26,671 nucleotides of DNA. It comes from RGIG4576 sp964536025. Its GTDB lineage: Bacteria; Bacteroidota; Bacteroidia; Bacteroidales; Muribaculaceae. The stretch is from positions 1 to 26,671 of the forward strand of contig CAZHXA010000029.1 in NCBI GenBank assembly GCA_964536025.1. Reading direction: 5' to 3'. The notes under the pieces were generated by a model. The model made no database searches. It was not told the DNA's origin and saw only the letters and a program-made list of their open reading frames with translations. Positions 16,594 through 24,969 of this stretch are shown one piece after another; position 1 is the stretch's first letter; each line of letters begins with the position of its first letter. The position numbers and the translations under genes are program-made.

Positions 16594-17481
16594 TTAGTTA
16601 ATAGATTCTAGTTTTTTAGCTTTCTTTGAAAACTTAAAATCTTTCAATTTATCTTTTTTCTCTTCTTTCACTCCAATTATTTTTTGTTGAGCATAAGTTC
16701 CTCCATAAGTAGCTCTGTCTAAATGTGTTCGAAGTAATTCTACGCTATCAACAAATACGATATGAGTTGGCTTAGATTCATATGATAAATAGCCGAAAAT
16801 CCTTGTTACTTCTCTCAAAGAGTCGCTTTGTATTTTATAATGCTTCCACCCACTATTATTGGCAATACGATAAATATAAGAAGTTGTACCATCTTTATAT
16901 TCAACACCCATAAATACTTTCATTCCATTTCGAGGATTTACTAATTTAAATGCCAACTCATATTTATCGCCTTTCATACATTCTTTATCCGGTTTATTGT
17001 CAAAAGTAATTACATTTTGAGCAAATCCAGATAATAAAATCCAAGTACGATTCCTCTCCCAAATGTCTGCTGTATCACCAACAAGTCTAAAACGAGAAAC
17101 CGAAGGTTTAACATTGCTATTGACAACATTAGCGACGGCAGTAAAATCATTTTTAGACAACTCTTGCAACTCTGCATTTAACTGTCCAACAACATCTTCA
17201 TAAACCTTATCATAAACATCTAAATTATGAGCATACCATATTAAAGATGTATCAAATTGTTCTTGAGAAATATTATGTTTTAAAAAAACTGATTGTCGTA
17301 TAACCAATTTTAATGAATCACTTGTATATTTACCTGATTCTTCTTCAACCATAGCTTCTGCTTTATAAATATCAGCCATAAGACTTGCCATATTATCTTC
17401 TGAAATAACATAATCAGGCGTTTTAGAACACCCCATAAGCATTAAAAGCAAAAGACTTTGTATCAGAAAAAAACGTCTCAT
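16594..17481 (-). CDS. DUF4296 lipoprotein
   Basis: 295 residues. A lipoprotein signal ends in LMGC (Cys18). The segment after it (about 25-115) fits DUF4296: ISEDNMASLMADIYKAEA followed by a SVFLKHNISQEQFDTSLIWYAHN stretch. The C-terminal part (about 130-260) looks like a beta-rich domain with no assignment, and the last 30 residues are Lys-rich. The role is unknown. It begins 12 bp after the lspA stop, so a likely lipoprotein is made from the same message as the signal peptidase that matures lipoproteins. Confidence 0.82.
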   Translation of the reverse strand: MRRFFLIQSLLLLMLMGCSKTPDYVISEDNMASLMADIYKAEAMVEEESGKYTSDSLKLVIRQSVFLKHNISQEQFDTSLIWYAHNLDVYDKVYEDVVGQLNAELQELSKNDFTAVANVVNSNVKPSVSRFRLVGDTADIWERNRTWILLSGFAQNVITFDNKPDKECMKGDKYELAFKLVNPRNGMKVFMGVEYKDGTTSYIYRIANNSGWKHYKIQSDSLREVTRIFGYLSYESKPTHIVFVDSVELLRTHLDRATYGGTYAQQKIIGVKEEKKDKLKDFKFSKKAKKLESIN

Positions 17482-17493
17482 ATCAAATTACAA

Positions 17494-18144
17494 TTATTTT
17501 ATTTTTTTTTCATCACATTCCAAATTTTCACAATCAGTTTCTTTAATATAAAAAAACTTGGAATAAAACATTATTAATAATACTACACCTACACTTAAAG
17601 CAGCATCGGCAAAATTAAATATAGGCTGAAAAAAAATAAAATGTTCACCACCTACTATCGGTAACCAATCAGGCCAATTCCATTCAAATAAAGGAAAATA
17701 TAACATATCAACAACACGACCATGGAAAAGCGTACCATAACCTCCATTTTCAGGCAAAAAAGTTGCTGTTAACGGAGGTATTGGATTGTCGAAAGCAATC
17801 CCATAAAAAATACAATCAATTAAATTACCCAAGGCTCCGGCTGTAATAAGCGAAATGCATACAAAAAAGCCTGTATGATAATATGTCTTATCCTTAATTC
17901 TATAGATATAATAAACAAATAAAATAACAGCAACAAGGCGGAAAAGGGTAAGCAATAACTTGCTACCCAATTCCATTCCAAATGCCATTCCATTATTTTC
18001 AATAAAATATAATCTAAACCAATCGGTAATCACATATTCCTCACCATAAAAGAAATTAGTTTTTACCCAAATTTTCAATAATTGGTCGATTAAAACTACA
18101 CATACGATTATAATCGTAGCAAGTTGACCTTTAGTTATTTTCAT
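17494..18144 (-). CDS. lspA: Lipoprotein signal peptidase (signal peptidase II)
   Basis: 216 residues with four membrane segments (about 8-26, 62-82, 92-110, 176-198). This inner-membrane aspartyl protease removes signal peptides from prolipoproteins. Conserved motifs: ENNGMAFGM (49-57), AGALGNLID (102-110), GRVVDMLYFPLF with catalytic Asp146, and FNFADAALSVG with catalytic Asp180. The insertion between the last two motifs (about 117-142, Pro- and Gly-rich) makes it longer than the 165-residue E. coli enzyme, as is common in Bacteroidota. It sits 17 bp after the DksA-like gene and 12 bp before the DUF4296 lipoprotein gene. Confidence 0.96.
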   Translation of the reverse strand: MKITKGQLATIIIVCVVLIDQLLKIWVKTNFFYGEEYVITDWFRLYFIENNGMAFGMELGSKLLLTLFRLVAVILFVYYIYRIKDKTYYHTGFFVCISLITAGALGNLIDCIFYGIAFDNPIPPLTATFLPENGGYGTLFHGRVVDMLYFPLFEWNWPDWLPIVGGEHFIFFQPIFNFADAALSVGVVLLIMFYSKFFYIKETDCENLECDEKKIK

Positions 18145-18161
18145 TAAATAATGACCGCAAA

Positions 18162-18545
18162 TTACTTCTTATTTTCTTCAATTTTAGCTTCTACACTTAA
18201 TGTTGCATGAGGTACTGCACGAAGTCTCTCTTTTGGTATCAATTTTCCGGTCTTGCGACATACACCATAAGTCTTATTTTCGATTCGTACTAAAGCAGCT
18301 TGCAAGTTTTGTATAAACTTCATTTGGCGTTGAGCCAAATGTCCAGCTTCTTCTTTATTTAATGTATTTGCACCTTCCTCCAACACCTTGAATGTAGGAG
18401 ATGTATCAGCAATATCATTCCCATCAAGATTAGTCAAATTGGAACGTAAACGCTCATATTCCAAATTAGCTTTTTCTAATTTAGCAAGAATCAATTCCTT
18501 AAATTCTTGTAATTCTTCATCACTATATCGCGTTTTTTCACTCAT
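18162..18545 (-). CDS. DksA/TraR-family protein lacking most zinc cysteines
   Basis: 127 residues. A long coiled-coil region (about 10-92) is followed by the DksA/TraR zinc-finger fold: YGVCRKTGKLIPKERL at 93-108 and RAVPHATLSVEAK at 109-121. Only one of the four canonical zinc cysteines remains (C96). The others are replaced by T99, S117 and A120, so zinc binding is unlikely. DksA proteins bind the RNA polymerase secondary channel and, with ppGpp, change initiation. Whether this form does so is inference. The coiled-coil tip lacks an obvious DxxDxA motif. It lies 13 bp after ileS and 17 bp before lspA. Confidence 0.88.
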   Translation of the reverse strand: MSEKTRYSDEELQEFKELILAKLEKANLEYERLRSNLTNLDGNDIADTSPTFKVLEEGANTLNKEEAGHLAQRQMKFIQNLQAALVRIENKTYGVCRKTGKLIPKERLRAVPHATLSVEAKIEENKK

Positions 18546-18558
18546 AGCATAAAATTTA

Positions 18559-21500
18559 TTATTTAACTTTTTCTACAACGACAGCCAATTTATAGTCATC
18601 CATGTCAAGTTCAATCTTATCCTCATAAGAATCAATATTGGCTACTTCAATAGAATTTGCTAAAACTTGTTTTGAAATATATTCTCTGTATTCTTCTATT
18701 GCTTCATTTGTATTTTCATTAGAAGAAATTTTTACATCAATTTTATCTGTAATATTAAAATCTTTATCTTTACGAATATTCTGAATACGATTTACAAGTT
18801 CTCTCGCAATTCCTTCTCGTTTCAAATCTTCGGTTACTGTAATATCTAACGCTACAGTAAGACTACCTTCATTAGCAACCAACCAACCTGGAATATCTTC
18901 TGAAATTATTTCCACATCAGCCAATTCTACTATAGCCTCAGTACCTTCTATATTAAATGTAAATTGCCCGTTTTTCTCAAATTCTATAATATCCTTTTGA
19001 GACATTCCTGCAACTTGTCCAGCCAATGATTTCATAATTTTTCCATATTTAGGACCAAGTTTTTTGAAATCAGGTTTCACACGTTTTACCAAAATGCCAT
19101 CTTCGTTGCTTACGAATTTAATGCCCTTAACATTCACTTCATTTACTATAAGCAAACTCATAGCTTCCACTTCGCTCTTTTGTTTTTCATCAAGAACAGG
19201 AATCATTATTGCGCTTAGTGGTTGACGGACTTTTAAATTCTTTTTACGACGCAAAGAAAGAACCATAGATGTAATATCTTGTGCCAACTTCATTTGCTCT
19301 TCCAAATCCTTATTTATTATAGCCTCATCGGCAACAGGATAAAGAGCCAAATGCACAGATTTTGCTTCGCCCTTAGTAACGACTGTCAAATCTTGATACA
19401 ATTGGTCGGCATAGAAAGGAGATATCGGAGCAATTAACAATGCAACAGTTTCAAGACAAGTATACAATGTTTGATAAGCAGACAACTTATCTTCATTCAT
19501 TTCTCCTCCCCAGAAACGTTTACGATTCAAGCGTACATACCAATTGCTCAAATTATCTCCAACAAATTCACTGATGGCTCTTGCTGCTTTTGTAGGTTCA
19601 TGGTCTTCCAATTGTTTAGTTACTTCATTAACTAAAGAATTCAACAAAGACAATATCCAACGATCAATTTCCGGACGATTATTTAACGCAACTTGTTCAG
19701 CCGAATTATCAAAGCCATCAACATTTGCATATAATGCAAAGAATGAATATGTATTATACAATGTTCCAAAGAATTTACGACTTACCTCTTCTACTCCATC
19801 GGTATCAAACTTCAAATTATCCCATGGTGAAGAATTGGAAATCATATACCAACGTAACGGGTCGGTTCCATATTTCTCAATAGCACCAAAAGGATCTACA
19901 GCATTACCCAATCGCTTACTCATCTTATTTCCATTCTTATCAAGAACAAGACCATTGGAAATAACCGATTTATAAGCAACACTATCAAATACCATTGTAC
20001 CTATTGCATGAAGCGTAAAGAACCAACCACGTGTTTGATCTACACCTTCAGCAATAAAATCAGCAGGATACACACTTCCATTATCAAATACGTCCTTATT
20101 TTCAAAAGGATAATGTATTTGAGCATAAGGCATAGCTCCAGAATCAAACCATACGTCAATCAAATCAAGTTCTCGTTTCATCGGTTTTCCTGTTTCTGAC
20201 ACAAGAACAATATCGTCAACGTAAGGACGGTGAATATCGATTTTATCGTAATTAGCTTTACTATAATCACCGGGAACAAATCCTTTTTCTTTGTAAGGAT
20301 TGGATTTCATAATTCCGGCAACTACCGATTTTTCTATTTCGTCATATAATTCTTGGATACTTCCTATACAGATTTCTTCTCCATCCTCACTTCTCCAAAT
20401 AGGAAGTGGTGTTCCCCAATAACGACTTCTGCTTAAATTCCAGTCATTCAAATTTTCAAGCCACTTTCCAAAACGTCCGGTTCCAGTATGCTCCGGTTTC
20501 CAGTTAATGGTCTTGTTTAATTCAAACATACGCTCTTTGCAAGCAGTTGAACGAATGAACCAGCTATCAAGAGGATAATAAAGTACAGGTTTATCAGTAC
20601 GCCAACAATGAGGATAATTATGCACATGCTTTTCAATCTTAAATGCAGTACCAGCTTGCTTCATCTTCATACATAGTATGATATTCAAATCTTCTGCTTT
20701 AGAAGCTGCGACTTCATCATATTTTCCTCCAGGATTAAATTGAGGATCATAAGCATTTTTCACATAAGCACCGGCATATTCTTTATATTCCTCTTGATTA
20801 ACACAATTTTTAACAAAGTCGCCATCAAGTTCATCTATCATCCAATATTTACCGGAAAAATCAACCATAGGACGTGTTTCCCCTTTCTTATTTATCATAA
20901 ACAAAGAAGGAATTCCTGCAGCTTTAGCAACAAAAGCATCATCAGCACCAAATGTAGGAGCAATATGCACTATACCTGTACCGTCTTCTGTGGTAACATA
21001 ATCTCCAGATATTACTCGGAAACCGTTATCATTTACAACAACTTTCCCATCTACAAGATCTACAGGTTTTACCCATGGGAATAATTGATGATATTTAATA
21101 CCAACTAATTCAGAACCAGTATATTCTGCAATAACACGATATGGAACAATTTTATCGCCTTGTTTATATTCAGATAATGACAAGTCAGCTCCTTTTTGAT
21201 CAAAATAAGCATTCAATCGAGCTTTTGCCATAATAACAACCATTGGTTCTCCATTGTATGGGTTGAAAGTTTCAACTACAACATATTCAATCTTAGGACC
21301 AACACAAAGAGCTGTATTCGAAGGTAAAGTCCATGGTGTTGTTGTCCAACCTATGATATTTATATTTTTTGCAAATTCTGCTTGAGCCTTAGCCTTTATT
21401 TCTGCAATTATAGCATTATCATTCTCTACAACTTTAAAGATAGCAGTAACAGTAGTATCTTTTACATCACGATAACAACCTGGCTGATTCAATTCATGCG

Positions 21501-22077
21501 AACTTAAACCTGTACCTGCCGCCGGAGAATAAGGCTGGATTGTATAACCTTTATACAACAAGCCTTTGTTGTATAGTTGCTTCAACAACCACCACAAAGT
21601 TTCCATATAACTATTTTCATAAGTTATATAAGGATTATCAGTATCTACCCAATAACCCATTTTGTGGGTTAAGTCAGTCCACTCCTTTGTGTATTTCATT
21701 ACCTCTTTACGGCATGCTGCATTGTATTCATCTACAGATATTTTTTTGCCTATATCTTCTTTTGTTATTCCTAAAGCTTTTTCAACTCCAAGTTCAACAG
21801 GTAATCCGTGAGTATCCCAGCCTGCTTTACGCATAACTTGATACCCCTTCATAGTTTTAAATCTACAAATAATATCTTTTATGGTACGTGCCATTACATG
21901 GTGTATTCCAGGCATACCATTAGCAGATGGCGGACCTTCATAAAACACAAAAGATGGAGCTCCTTCTCGCACTTTTATACTTTGTGCAAATACATCTTCT
22001 TGATTCCACTTTTCTAAAACAGTCTTATTTATTTCAGAAAGATTGAATTTACTATATTCTTTAAATTTATTTTTCAT
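18559..22077 (-). CDS. ileS: Isoleucyl-tRNA synthetase, type 2 (eukaryote-like)
   Basis: 1172 residues; class I synthetase charging tRNA-Ile. The Rossmann core opens with YEGPPSANG and then GIHH (57-60) where other enzymes have HIGH, so the first and third residues are exchanged. The editing (CP1) domain carries GWTTTPWTLPSN (243-254) and THGLPVE stands upstream. The second signature KMSKR is intact (718-722), followed by the helical anticodon-binding region. No C-terminal zinc finger is seen, and the length is that of the eukaryote-like IleRS2 clade, which is resistant to mupirocin. First gene of a compact run with dksA-like, lspA and the DUF4296 gene; a full -7 box sits 38 bp upstream. Confidence 0.95.
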   Translation of the reverse strand: MKNKFKEYSKFNLSEINKTVLEKWNQEDVFAQSIKVREGAPSFVFYEGPPSANGMPGIHHVMARTIKDIICRFKTMKGYQVMRKAGWDTHGLPVELGVEKALGITKEDIGKKISVDEYNAACRKEVMKYTKEWTDLTHKMGYWVDTDNPYITYENSYMETLWWLLKQLYNKGLLYKGYTIQPYSPAAGTGLSSHELNQPGCYRDVKDTTVTAIFKVVENDNAIIAEIKAKAQAEFAKNINIIGWTTTPWTLPSNTALCVGPKIEYVVVETFNPYNGEPMVVIMAKARLNAYFDQKGADLSLSEYKQGDKIVPYRVIAEYTGSELVGIKYHQLFPWVKPVDLVDGKVVVNDNGFRVISGDYVTTEDGTGIVHIAPTFGADDAFVAKAAGIPSLFMINKKGETRPMVDFSGKYWMIDELDGDFVKNCVNQEEYKEYAGAYVKNAYDPQFNPGGKYDEVAASKAEDLNIILCMKMKQAGTAFKIEKHVHNYPHCWRTDKPVLYYPLDSWFIRSTACKERMFELNKTINWKPEHTGTGRFGKWLENLNDWNLSRSRYWGTPLPIWRSEDGEEICIGSIQELYDEIEKSVVAGIMKSNPYKEKGFVPGDYSKANYDKIDIHRPYVDDIVLVSETGKPMKRELDLIDVWFDSGAMPYAQIHYPFENKDVFDNGSVYPADFIAEGVDQTRGWFFTLHAIGTMVFDSVAYKSVISNGLVLDKNGNKMSKRLGNAVDPFGAIEKYGTDPLRWYMISNSSPWDNLKFDTDGVEEVSRKFFGTLYNTYSFFALYANVDGFDNSAEQVALNNRPEIDRWILSLLNSLVNEVTKQLEDHEPTKAARAISEFVGDNLSNWYVRLNRKRFWGGEMNEDKLSAYQTLYTCLETVALLIAPISPFYADQLYQDLTVVTKGEAKSVHLALYPVADEAIINKDLEEQMKLAQDITSMVLSLRRKKNLKVRQPLSAIMIPVLDEKQKSEVEAMSLLIVNEVNVKGIKFVSNEDGILVKRVKPDFKKLGPKYGKIMKSLAGQVAGMSQKDIIEFEKNGQFTFNIEGTEAIVELADVEIISEDIPGWLVANEGSLTVALDITVTEDLKREGIARELVNRIQNIRKDKDFNITDKIDVKISSNENTNEAIEEYREYISKQVLANSIEVANIDSYEDKIELDMDDYKLAVVVEKVK

Positions 22078-22114
22078 AAAGTATATTGGAATAATCTTTT
22101 TTATTTTATAATTG

Positions 22115-22122
22115 CAAAATTA
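22115..22122 (-). promoter_or_regulatory. -7 box of the ileS operon promoter
   Basis: On the minus strand the sequence reads TAATTTTG, a full match to TAnnTTTG. It lies in the 68-bp gap between ddl and ileS, giving a leader of about 30 nt. No clear -33 TTG at the usual spacing. No terminator lies between ddl and this box, so read-through from ddl is also possible. Confidence 0.6.
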
Positions 22123-22145
22123 ATAAATAATAATCACATTTCATG

Positions 22146-23327
22146 CTATTTAGCACCTAATTTACCTCCTTTTACCCCTCGACCTAAACTAAATATATTC
22201 TGATCATAAGAAACGGTTTTTTGACTCATTTCACGTTTTCGTTTAAGTGCAAGTTGAACCAAAGTGTCCATAAGTTCATCAAAACGGACACCGGTAGCCT
22301 CCCATAAATAGAAAGATAAAGAACCTGGTATCGTATTTATTTCATTTACATAAATATCACGAGTTTTACGATTCACAATAACATCAACGCGACTTACGCC
22401 ATGACAAGAAAGGACCCTAAATGTTTCTCCTGCAAGATATTTTATTCGTTCAGTCTCTTCTTCTGGCAACTCAGCAGGAATTTTCTTTTGTGAAGCCTGC
22501 ATTCCTTTGGCTCCTTTGCTTCCGCCCATATACTTATCTTCATAAGTAAGGAAATCACAAGTTTTTATAGGTTCCTCTAATACCGACATGCGGTAATCAT
22601 CACAATCACCAAGAACTGAACAATTTATTTCTTGTAAATCTTCAATCATATCTTCAACAATTATCCTTGTTGAATAAATCTCTGCCGAATCTACCTTTTC
22701 CACAAGTTCTTCACGATTATAGGCACAACCTATACCTACACTGGAACCAAGATTCGCAGGTTTTACAATGACTGGATACCCAATTTTCTCTTCAATTTTG
22801 TTAATAAGTTCATCTCTTTTAGAAAACCATTGCTTATCTGTAAACCATATATAATTTACAACCGGCACATCACATGCTTGAAGAATTTGCTTCATCGTAA
22901 TCTTATCCATACCATTAGCACTGGACAATGTATTACAACCAGCATATGGTATACCAATCGTTTCAAGCACACCTTCAAAAATACCATCTTCGCCATTGGA
23001 ACCATGTAAAACCGGTATTACTACATCCAATTTAACTATTACATTAGAACCAAATATTTTTTTATTGCTTCTATATAAGTTATAGTCGCCATAACAAGGT
23101 TCCATATACACCTGTGTACATTTAGACAACAATGTTGGAATATCTCTATAATTAGCAACATCAAATAACGCTTCGCCTGTATACCACTTTCCTTCTTTAG
23201 TAATATAAATAGGCGTAACATCATATTTATTTTTATTTATGGCATGCATTGCTTGCGACGCTGATATTACAGATATTTCATGTTCTGTTGAACGTCCTCC
23301 AAAAAATACACCAATATTAGTTTTCAT
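22146..23327 (-). CDS. ddl: D-alanine--D-alanine ligase, clostridial-looking
   Basis: 393 residues; ATP-grasp ligase joining two D-Ala for the peptidoglycan stem. Motifs: GVFFGGRSTEHEISVISA (6-23), PVLHGSNGEDGIFEG (105-119), VIVKPANLGSSVGI (186-199), SRVDVIV (312-318) and VNEINTIPGSLSFYLWE (327-343). The omega loop reads FLTYEDKY (259-266); its last Tyr (Y266) is at the position of E. coli DdlB Tyr216, which favours D-Ala over D-lactate as second substrate. The loop continues MGGSKGAKGM, a form I associate with Firmicutes enzymes more than with the usual Bacteroides Ddl. A basic tail of about 30 residues (364-393) extends past the fold. It follows the MurF-like gene by 46 bp. Confidence 0.92.
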   Translation of the reverse strand: MKTNIGVFFGGRSTEHEISVISASQAMHAINKNKYDVTPIYITKEGKWYTGEALFDVANYRDIPTLLSKCTQVYMEPCYGDYNLYRSNKKIFGSNVIVKLDVVIPVLHGSNGEDGIFEGVLETIGIPYAGCNTLSSANGMDKITMKQILQACDVPVVNYIWFTDKQWFSKRDELINKIEEKIGYPVIVKPANLGSSVGIGCAYNREELVEKVDSAEIYSTRIIVEDMIEDLQEINCSVLGDCDDYRMSVLEEPIKTCDFLTYEDKYMGGSKGAKGMQASQKKIPAELPEEETERIKYLAGETFRVLSCHGVSRVDVIVNRKTRDIYVNEINTIPGSLSFYLWEATGVRFDELMDTLVQLALKRKREMSQKTVSYDQNIFSLGRGVKGGKLGAK

Positions 23328-23373
23328 CTTTATATCCGTTTTATTCTTATTTTATCTTTATAATTATTTCATT

Positions 23374-24954
23374 TTATTTAAACGTATCCGGCAAATCATT
23401 TTCATATAATACAACGTCACCAGCATTCACCATTGACGATAATTTTGTTTGAGCGTCTTGAAACGTAGCTACAATTATGAGTTTCTCTCCCTCTAACCAA
23501 CCTTTAGACTTAATTCCCCTCACAATAGATTCCCTATTATATTTACCTACAATTATAGCAATATCACACGAATCTGCAATATATTCACCAAATTTCTCAT
23601 TATAAAACTCTTGCTTTTCGCCAAGTTCAATCATACCCGGAGTTATTACGATTCGTTTACCTCCTTTCATATTACTTAAAACATCCAATGCCATTCGTGA
23701 CCCATCAGGATTTGAATTAAATGCATCATCTATAATAATTACTCCATTGGGCGTACGTTTTACATTCAAACGATGCTCTACTTGAGAGATTTTACTAACA
23801 GCATATCTTATTTTTTCTTCCGGTACACCAAGTTTCATAGCAATAATTACGGCACCCATCAAATTTGAGATATTGCATTCTCCTATTAGTTTTGTTGTAA
23901 TCTCAATGCGTTTACCTTCTCCGGATATTGTAAAAGTTGCTCCAGAAGCACTATATATAATATTTTCCGCATGATAATCAGCCTCAATTGATGGATTTAC
24001 GGCATATCGTTTAACTTCAACATTAGAAACAGGACGATTAGCGACAAATTCAAAATCATTATTCAATACAGCGAAACCATCTTCAGGAAGTGAATCAATT
24101 AGTTCAAATTTGGTACTTTGTACGTTTTCAATATTTTTAAAAGACTCCAAATGTTGAGGACCCACAGCTGAGATTAACCCCATTTGAGGATGAACAAGAT
24201 CACATATTTCCTTAATATCTCCTACATTTTTTGCACCCATTTCAACAATGAATATTTCATTATATGGTTGCAACAATTCTCGTACAGTACGAATCACACC
24301 CATAGGAGTATTATAACTACCAGGTGTCATTAATACTGAATAGTGTTCACTTAGTATACGATTCAAATAATGTTTTGTACTTGTCTTGCCATAACTACCG
24401 GTTATCCCGATAATCTTCATATCAGGCATTTGTGACAAAATTCGCTTAGCATCATTATAATAGCTTTTATTTATTGCATTTTCTACAGGTTTTAAAAAAC
24501 AATTGGTTATTATTGTAATTACATAAGAAAAAGCAGAAAAAGCAACAGAAACAAATGACAAAGCACATAAATCAAAACGACTAACCAATAACGCAACAAC
24601 AAACATTAAAGTTAATTCAATCACAAATAAACGCCACACTCGCTTTGTAAAAACCAATGAATGTTTATATCTTGTTTTCAGCTGTTTTATCAGCATCAAC
24701 AATAACGTTACAACACATGCAATCTTTACAACATTGAACCATTCAAATTCAACAAAAGAAGAACCCAATAGCATTCCTATAACCATACATAACATTCGCG
24801 ATGTCGTTGTATATTCGCTATTCAAGCTTAACCAGCGTTTATATCTTTCGTTTCTATAAGAATTTTGTTGAAGCATTTGTAAATCACGCTTCACCGTAAT
24901 TATCAAATAACAAATTGCTACAATAAGCAATATTATATTTATGGACATTGTCAT
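23374..24954 (-). CDS. MurF-like Mur ligase with N-terminal membrane domain
   Basis: 526 residues. The first 150 hold about five hydrophobic segments (about 4-22, 53-70, 74-92, 108-126, 130-152) where normal MurF has its soluble UDP-MurNAc-tripeptide-binding domain. The rest is a Mur ligase: P-loop GITGSYGKTS (183-192), TPGSYNTPMGV, IVEMGAKNVGDI (236-247), the AVGPQHLESF region, KFELIDSLP, and the C-terminal domain with IDDAFNSNPDG and ITPGMIELGE. The last two strongly favour MurF (D-Ala-D-Ala adding) over MurC, D or E. Its substrate could be a lipid-linked or unusual precursor; this is inference. It lies 15 bp after the hydrolase gene and 46 bp before ddl. A second ATG two codons in is an alternative start. 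Confidence 0.88.
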   Translation of the reverse strand: MTMSINIILLIVAICYLIITVKRDLQMLQQNSYRNERYKRWLSLNSEYTTTSRMLCMVIGMLLGSSFVEFEWFNVVKIACVVTLLLMLIKQLKTRYKHSLVFTKRVWRLFVIELTLMFVVALLVSRFDLCALSFVSVAFSAFSYVITIITNCFLKPVENAINKSYYNDAKRILSQMPDMKIIGITGSYGKTSTKHYLNRILSEHYSVLMTPGSYNTPMGVIRTVRELLQPYNEIFIVEMGAKNVGDIKEICDLVHPQMGLISAVGPQHLESFKNIENVQSTKFELIDSLPEDGFAVLNNDFEFVANRPVSNVEVKRYAVNPSIEADYHAENIIYSASGATFTISGEGKRIEITTKLIGECNISNLMGAVIIAMKLGVPEEKIRYAVSKISQVEHRLNVKRTPNGVIIIDDAFNSNPDGSRMALDVLSNMKGGKRIVITPGMIELGEKQEFYNEKFGEYIADSCDIAIIVGKYNRESIVRGIKSKGWLEGEKLIIVATFQDAQTKLSSMVNAGDVVLYENDLPDTFK

Positions 24955-24969
24955 TTACTCTATCTTATT

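Noticed and set aside
19544..19975. 143-residue open frame on the plus strand
   Set aside because: Antisense to ileS, no recognisable domain, no promoter.
22144..22155. Palindrome TGCTATTTAGCA over the ddl stop codon
   Set aside because: 5-bp arms and 2-nt loop with no U-run; too small to act as a terminator.
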